Shown here: piece by piece, positions 63,801 to 64,000 of the stretch
Layout: every line of letters starts with the position of its first letter
Position numbering within the stretch: position 1 is the stretch's first letter
DNA from: Oegoconia quadripuncta
Taxonomy: Eukaryota; Arthropoda; Insecta; Lepidoptera; Autostichidae
Assembly (NCBI GenBank): GCA_949316235.1
Contig: OX438748.1
Span: forward strand, 22,189,575-22,253,574
Reading direction: 5' to 3'
Length of the DNA: 64,000 bases
Program-made: the position numbers and the translations under genes
Notes under the pieces: model-generated
Database searches by the model: none
Seen by the model: only the letters and a program-made list of their open reading frames with translations
Told to the model about the DNA's origin: nothing

Positions 63801-64000
63801 CTCTTTTCAGAGCCAAGTACCAGGAGTAGGTATTGGACCTTGTGTTCACATGCTCTAATTACTATCTTTATATCCTAGTAGCCGAATGAGAAACAAATCA
63901 GTGGACAAACTAAAGTTTAAATAACATAGTAATATACAACACTCTCTTGTGATTTATTTATGATCTACTTACCGGGTATAAGTTGTCTTGCGCACGCGCT
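42695..64000 (-). CDS. tup: Islet/tailup LIM-homeodomain transcription factor, 3' part
   Basis: Exons in transcription order: 63973 to beyond 64000, 62470-62537, 58315-58420, 46094-46211, 44150-44312, 43253-43453, 42695-42805. They join in frame to 264 codons plus a TAG stop. Order: C-terminal half of LIM2 ([20 protein letters not shown]), an Asn/Ser/Thr-rich linker, the homeodomain ([18 protein letters not shown] and [20 protein letters not shown]), a LIM-binding segment ([13 protein letters not shown]) and a short Pro-rich tail ending [26 protein letters not shown] is the signature of Islet proteins. Known role: nuclear DNA-binding factor specifying motor neurons and, in insects, heart and epidermal tissues. 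LIM1 and the N-terminus are off the window. Confidence 0.96.
43253..43453 (-). CDS. tup: tup exon with LIM-binding segment
   Basis: Acceptor GTTTGCAACAG, donor AATCAG|GTAGAA; 67 codons. [14 protein letters not shown] and then [20 protein letters not shown] and FQQLVNQ match the Islet segment that binds the LIM domains of Lhx3-type partners (vertebrate: TPMVAASPERHD, YQPPWKVLSDFALQSD). Confidence 0.95.
44150..44312 (-). CDS. tup: tup exon: homeodomain helices 2-3
   Basis: Acceptor TTTTTTTTCAG, donor GAGAAG|GTGGTA. 54 codons: [40 protein letters not shown], then a Gln/Lys/Met-rich tail. The first base completes an Arg codon split with the preceding exon, within helix 1. Confidence 0.97.
44870..44965 (-). 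mobile_element. tRNA-like SINE head, unassigned family
   Basis: The minus strand carries TAGATAGTGCTGCCGG (A-box-like) and GGGGTTCGAGTCCCTTC (B-box-like) about 40 nt apart, followed by AT-rich sequence. It does not fold as a clean tRNA and matches none of SINE1-4. Confidence 0.45.
45577..46082 (+). mobile_element. MITE family G with inserted SINE3
   Basis: Left end AAGGCCCGTATTTTAGAATG, right part GTCCCTTTTTAACTGCCTTC, AAGCGGAGATCGCTGCTTGA and ATATGGGCCTTA, the inverted partner of the left end. A minus-strand SINE3 occupies about 45640-45995. Confidence 0.65.
45640..45995 (-). mobile_element. SINE3 minus copy
   Basis: GGTACTTGACCTCAATCACA to the head complement near 45985 (B box GGGGATCGAACCC). 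The tail end is altered (TATATATGAGAGGGCGGCAA). Confidence 0.8.
46094..46211 (-). CDS. tup: tup exon: linker and homeodomain N-terminal part
   Basis: Acceptor TTTAATTCCAG-type, donor CTAAG|GTTAGT. Reads [20 protein letters not shown] and then [19 protein letters not shown], the N-terminal arm and helix 1 of the Islet homeodomain. Split codons Asp (with 58315-58420) and Arg (with 44150-44312) confirm the joins. Confidence 0.96.
46310..46495 (-). mobile_element. MITE family H, copy 2
   Basis: AGTGAGAGTTTTGTCTCGTT at the left and AACAAAACTCACACTCCGC at the right are inverted ends; the core AACTATCCGCTAGAGGCGCT is the complement of the core at 30405-30605. Confidence 0.65.
46832..47415 (+). mobile_element. 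SINE4 copy interrupted by SINE2
   Basis: Head GCGTCGGTGGCTCAGCGGTT and GTGTTCGATTCCCAG at 46832-46936; the body resumes at about 47222 (TACTTATGTACATTTATCCG) to 47410. Between them lies a minus-strand SINE2. Confidence 0.85.
46937..47207 (-). mobile_element. SINE2 inserted into SINE4
   Basis: Complete reversed copy from ATAATAAATATCCTTAGAC to CACCAAACAGGTCGTC. The duplicated target is about TACTTA. Confidence 0.85.
47429..47456. repeat. Small perfect hairpin
   Basis: CTCAGACTAACA, loop ATTA, TGTTAGTCTGAG. Near the end of SINE4. Confidence 0.7.
47493..47690 (-). mobile_element. LINE family J 3' end with coding remnant
   Basis: The minus-strand translation reads [20 protein letters not shown] and then [14 protein letters not shown], the typical C-terminus of Jockey/CR1-type LINE ORF2. 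A short 3' UTR ends in poly(A) (T-run at 47496). The 3' UTR resembles the 3' end of SINE3. Confidence 0.75.
47866..48285 (+). mobile_element. MITE family G with inserted SINE3
   Basis: Left GGCTCGTACCTAGTATTTCA, right CGCTTGAGCAACATTTTGAA and ATAAGGGCCTTAG. The SINE3 at 47954-48230 lies inside. Confidence 0.6.
47954..48230 (+). mobile_element. SINE3 copy lacking the B box
   Basis: CCCCCTCCGTGGCTTAATGT joins directly to TTTAGTACTCGGTTTGGTTG, deleting the B-box segment; the tail is CAAACCATAAAAAAAAAA. Confidence 0.8.
48676..48792 (+). mobile_element. SINE2 3' fragment
   Basis: ATTTATGTATTAAATCAACC, GGTATCCACAACACAAGCAT, GGAACTAGATGGCGCTGTGT, tail TTTATTTATTTATT. Confidence 0.75.
48940..49284 (+). 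mobile_element. P-element-like non-autonomous transposon with 8-bp TSD
   Basis: A 345-bp element with perfect 44-bp terminal inverted repeats (48940-48983 and 49241-49284; outer end CTTAGATTAATGATTGGTCT). It is flanked by the direct repeat GGCTCATC at 48932-48939 and 49285-49292. It contains the start of a THAP-like open frame (49091-49167). An 8-bp duplication plus a THAP N-terminus fits the P superfamily. The flanking target sequence is itself repeated at 49864-49910. Confidence 0.85.
49091..49167 (+). pseudogene. THAP-domain-like first exon remnant
   Basis: ATG then [20 protein letters not shown] and ITYH, followed by a donor-like CATCA|GTAAGT at 49168. The pattern M-P-x-C-x4-C-x-N and G-I-x-Y-H is that of a THAP zinc finger N-terminus (C2CH). 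The rest of the domain and any transposase are missing, so this is the left end of a once coding element. Confidence 0.65.
49464..49690 (-). pseudogene. LINE C-terminal fragment
   Basis: Minus-strand reading [20 protein letters not shown] and [14 protein letters not shown], the C-terminal block of RTE/R4-like ORFs. An AATGTAATAAAG-like sequence follows at the right. Confidence 0.7.
49945..50288. mobile_element. Short relative of the GGCCCGTATTAAT element
   Basis: Reverse orientation to 24186-25022 and about 345 bp long. Shared words: TTCGCCGCTGAGGCGAATAC, CAACTGCTTAAGACGCATG, TTGAGATTGGTTTATTA. Internally deleted relative to the longer copy. Confidence 0.65.
50623..50644 (+). repeat. Poly(G) run
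   Basis: Six G, one A, then fifteen G. Potential G-quadruplex on the plus strand, in a tup intron (C-rich in the transcript). Confidence 0.9.
51807..52013 (-). pseudogene. C-terminal transposase-like remnant, family unknown
   Basis: 68 codons ending in TAA directly inside the left arm. [20 protein letters not shown] and [14 protein letters not shown] are followed by a strongly acidic tail ([20 protein letters not shown]). The CGW and WFEGD pattern with an acidic tail reminds me of C-termini of DDE-type transposon proteins, but I cannot name the family. No catalytic residues are present. Confidence 0.5.
52144..52283. mobile_element. 140-bp MITE nested in the fold-back element
   Basis: Imperfect inverted ends of about 43 bp (GGTGTCGATTCGGATGTACA at the left; the complement at the right is identical over 22 bases). 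Flanked by AAT at 52141-52143 and 52284-52286, a possible 3-bp TSD as made by PIF/Harbinger elements. Confidence 0.8.
53278..53610 (+). pseudogene. LINE 3' end with (TTGAA)n tail
   Basis: Reads [20 protein letters not shown] and LQEFFESK before the stop, a LINE ORF2 C-terminus, then a 3' UTR ending AATTGAATTGAATTG. It starts immediately after the fold-back element, which may have landed in it. Confidence 0.65.
53611..54532. other. tup intron, unassigned
   Basis: No gene, RNA or clear repeat recognised. Confidence 0.5.
54533..54761 (-). mobile_element. SINE2 copy with internal deletion
   Basis: ATAAATATCTTTGCACATAC to CACCAAACAGGTCGT; the CATCCATAACTCGGG block is missing. Confidence 0.8.
54780..55220. 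mobile_element. Composite LINE L / LINE J, second copy
   Basis: 54780-54926 repeats 13590-13735 (GAGAAGAGATGCTTGTTGAC, AACCGTAGAGGAAAGATGAT) and is interrupted at the same TTTCTTTGAACA by a minus-strand LINE J 3' end (54928-55090). LINE L seems to resume at about 55125 (ATAATTGAGGGAAAGATTCA). Confidence 0.65.
55391..55802 (-). mobile_element. MITE family A, copy 2, left end truncated
   Basis: Reverse-oriented copy. The right end ATAGGTAAGGACCTAA and TA are intact; the left end is cut to TATGAAATTGGAG. Confidence 0.82.
56031..56235 (-). other. Unrecognised coding-like ORF fragment
   Basis: Minus strand: about 67 codons, [20 protein letters not shown], then [33 protein letters not shown] and a TGA. 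The amino-acid mix and lack of low complexity look more coding than the surroundings, but there is no ATG-plus-promoter and no known motif. It could be a last exon, a retrocopy or a mobile-element piece. Confidence 0.3.
56269..56929 (-). mobile_element. SINE1 copy split by MITE A
   Basis: SINE1 tail side 56269-56364, head side 56792-56929 (CGCGGGATTCGAACCC, CTACACCAATCTGTCGTC). The MITE lies exactly between. Confidence 0.88.
56365..56789 (+). mobile_element. MITE family A, copy 3, inside SINE1
   Basis: 425 bp, ends TTAGGTCCTTACC and GTAAAGACCCAA, TA at 56363-56364 and 56790-56791. Comparison with intact SINE1 copies (ATAAATATTTATATAAAC) shows a TA duplicated on insertion. Confidence 0.9.
57134..57388. 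mobile_element. Perfect 108-bp-arm hairpin element
   Basis: Arms 57134-57241 and 57281-57388 are perfectly complementary over 108 bp; the spacer is 39 bp. Outer end GTGTAACGGTTAAGTGTAGT. Context CAGGGTGTAACGG at the left and CCGTTACACGGTGTAG at the right. A MITE or a DNA hairpin-forming insertion; TSD not resolved. Confidence 0.93.
57395..57735 (+). pseudogene. LINE ORF2 C-terminal and 3' fragment
   Basis: Reads [18 protein letters not shown], then degenerates; [20 protein letters not shown] further on matches the C-terminal block of 61214-61420. Frameshifted. Confidence 0.65.
57879..58165 (+). mobile_element. AAG-tailed retroposon, copy 3, truncated at both ends
   Basis: From TTTGTGCATTCTAACTTTTG to AAACTGAAGAAATAAGAG; contains GCAGCAAACGTTAGTGATGG and GGTTCCCACAAGAAGCCGCC. 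Confidence 0.8.
58315..58420 (-). CDS. tup: tup exon: Asn/Ser-rich linker
   Basis: Acceptor GGCCATGTTGCAG, donor TGTCAG|GTGAGT. 35 codons: [35 protein letters not shown]. It joins the LIM2 exon in phase 0 and the homeodomain exon by a split Asp codon. Low-complexity, so it rests on phase and splice sites rather than homology; the acceptor lacks a strong pyrimidine tract close by. Confidence 0.8.
58504..58788 (+). mobile_element. SINE2 full-length copy
   Basis: Complete head GACCACCTGTTTGGTGTAGT, B box GGGTTCGAATCCCGC, tail ATTTATTTATTATTATT. It begins 83 bp upstream (gene sense) of the linker exon. Confidence 0.88.
59201..59388 (-). mobile_element. SINE1 copy, head truncated
   Basis: AATAAATAAATATTTCGGAC to GCGGGATTCGAACCCGCAAC, ending before the A-box region. 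Confidence 0.8.
59640..60075 (+). mobile_element. Two LINE 3' ends
   Basis: 59795-59850: TTTTGCGCAATAAAGAGTAT with (TTGTA)n tail. 59945-60075: GGTTTGCTGGAAGAGATCTC, ATAAGCTCGCC, AATAAAGTGTTAAATAAATA. Same 3'-end group as 10335-10465. Confidence 0.6.
60150..60345 (+). repeat. Lepidopteran interspersed repeat piece
   Basis: ATTAATGCGGACGAAATCGG, GGCTGGACGGATTTGGATGA, ACTTGGTTGGTAGATTAGGA. Compare 23450-23575 and 61608-61718. Confidence 0.45.
60691..60800 (+). mobile_element. SINE3 3' fragment
   Basis: CCCAAATGTGTTGGGGTTTC to GTGGTGCATAAAAAAAC. Confidence 0.8.
60806..61718 (+). repeat. Interspersed repeat split by a LINE fragment
   Basis: Left ACTAGCTTTCCGCCCGTGGC to CAATCCAGGGTA (60806-60925), right ACCAAATTTCATCCAAATCC to CGCTTTTATAATATTAG (61618-61710). 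The LINE at 60930-61600 lies between them. Confidence 0.5.
60930..61600 (-). pseudogene. LINE ORF2 C-terminus and 3' UTR
   Basis: Minus-strand frames [40 protein letters not shown] and, after a frameshift near 61400, [20 protein letters not shown] and [19 protein letters not shown]. It belongs to the same family as 57395-57735 and 5635-5895. The tail is (AAATT)n-like at 60930. Confidence 0.75.
62054..62301 (+). mobile_element. SINE3 copy with internal deletion
   Basis: Head AACCGCCTGTATGGCTCAAT, B box GGTTCGATCCC; the middle jumps from GGGCATTTTAAAATTG to TTCTGGTTGACAGAG; tail GTTGTGCATAAAAAAATTAA. Confidence 0.85.
62470..62537 (-). CDS. tup: tup exon: end of LIM2
   Basis: Acceptor TCTCCTTCACAG, donor [32 protein letters not shown] and EK; the Cys and following acidic/His residues are the last zinc ligands of LIM2 (vertebrate EFALRDDGLFCRADHDVVE). 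Confidence 0.95.
62561..62834 (-). mobile_element. SINE2 minus copy
   Basis: Complete, from ATAATAAATAAATATCCTTA to ACCAAACAGGTCGT; begins 23 bp from the LIM2 exon acceptor. Confidence 0.87.
63040..63220 (+). mobile_element. SINE3 copy, 5'-truncated
   Basis: Starts ATCTAAATCTGCCGCCAAAC, ends ATTGTGCATAAAAAATTTT. 63221-63620 has an imperfect CACATACACACTC run near 63290-63350 and no gene. Confidence 0.8.
63973..64000 (-). CDS. tup: tup exon: LIM2 middle, cut by window edge
   Basis: 28 bases visible: SACARQLIP plus the first base of a Gly codon, donor CCCG|GTAAGT. It joins 62470-62537 as [13 protein letters not shown], identical in pattern to other Islet proteins. The Cys is one of the central LIM2 ligands. 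Confidence 0.92.

Overview
This is a nuclear genomic window from an insect, almost certainly a lepidopteran. It is AT-rich, carries spliced genes with long introns, and is packed with tRNA-headed SINEs, 3' ends of non-LTR retrotransposons and small inverted-repeat transposons of kinds typical of moth and butterfly genomes. The species cannot be named from sequence alone.

Two host genes can be followed exon by exon, both on the minus strand. The right part (42695 to the right edge) holds the 3' part of a LIM-homeodomain gene, islet/tailup: end of LIM2, an Asn/Ser-rich linker, a homeodomain split over two exons, the C-terminal LIM-binding segment and the stop codon. Downstream, 39765 to the left edge, lies an ERMP1-like endoplasmic-reticulum M28 metallopeptidase: 15 exons (one doubtful), with the first ATG at 39765. 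The peptidase domain is complete with all zinc-site motifs, and multi-pass membrane exons follow; the 3' end lies beyond the left edge. Splice phases agree through the chain of both models. About 2.9 kb separates the two coding regions.

Most of the remaining DNA is mobile-element material inside introns. It includes a near full-length Jockey/CR1-type LINE with two open frames and a 28-A tail (15255-19909), a 5'-truncated RTE element with an intact reading frame and 14-bp target duplication (6659-7868), many LINE 3' ends, and four tRNA-headed SINE families (called SINE1-4 here). DNA elements include a 345-bp P-element-like non-autonomous transposon with a THAP-like first exon (48940-49284), a 2.1-kb fold-back element with arms above 600 bp (51171-53266), a perfect 108-bp-arm hairpin (57134-57388), a three-copy 415-425-bp TA-flanked MITE and several smaller MITEs. 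A roughly 400-bp retroposon with an AAG tail and no tRNA head occurs three times. Many insertions are nested, which gives empty sites and relative ages.

Three tandem arrays stand out: a 23-bp minisatellite amplified out of reverse-transcriptase coding sequence (841-1296), a 55-bp minisatellite amplified inside a SINE (33696-34190), and a degenerate array beside an ERMP1-like exon (11155-11850). No prokaryotic features, CRISPR arrays or true tRNA/rRNA genes were found.
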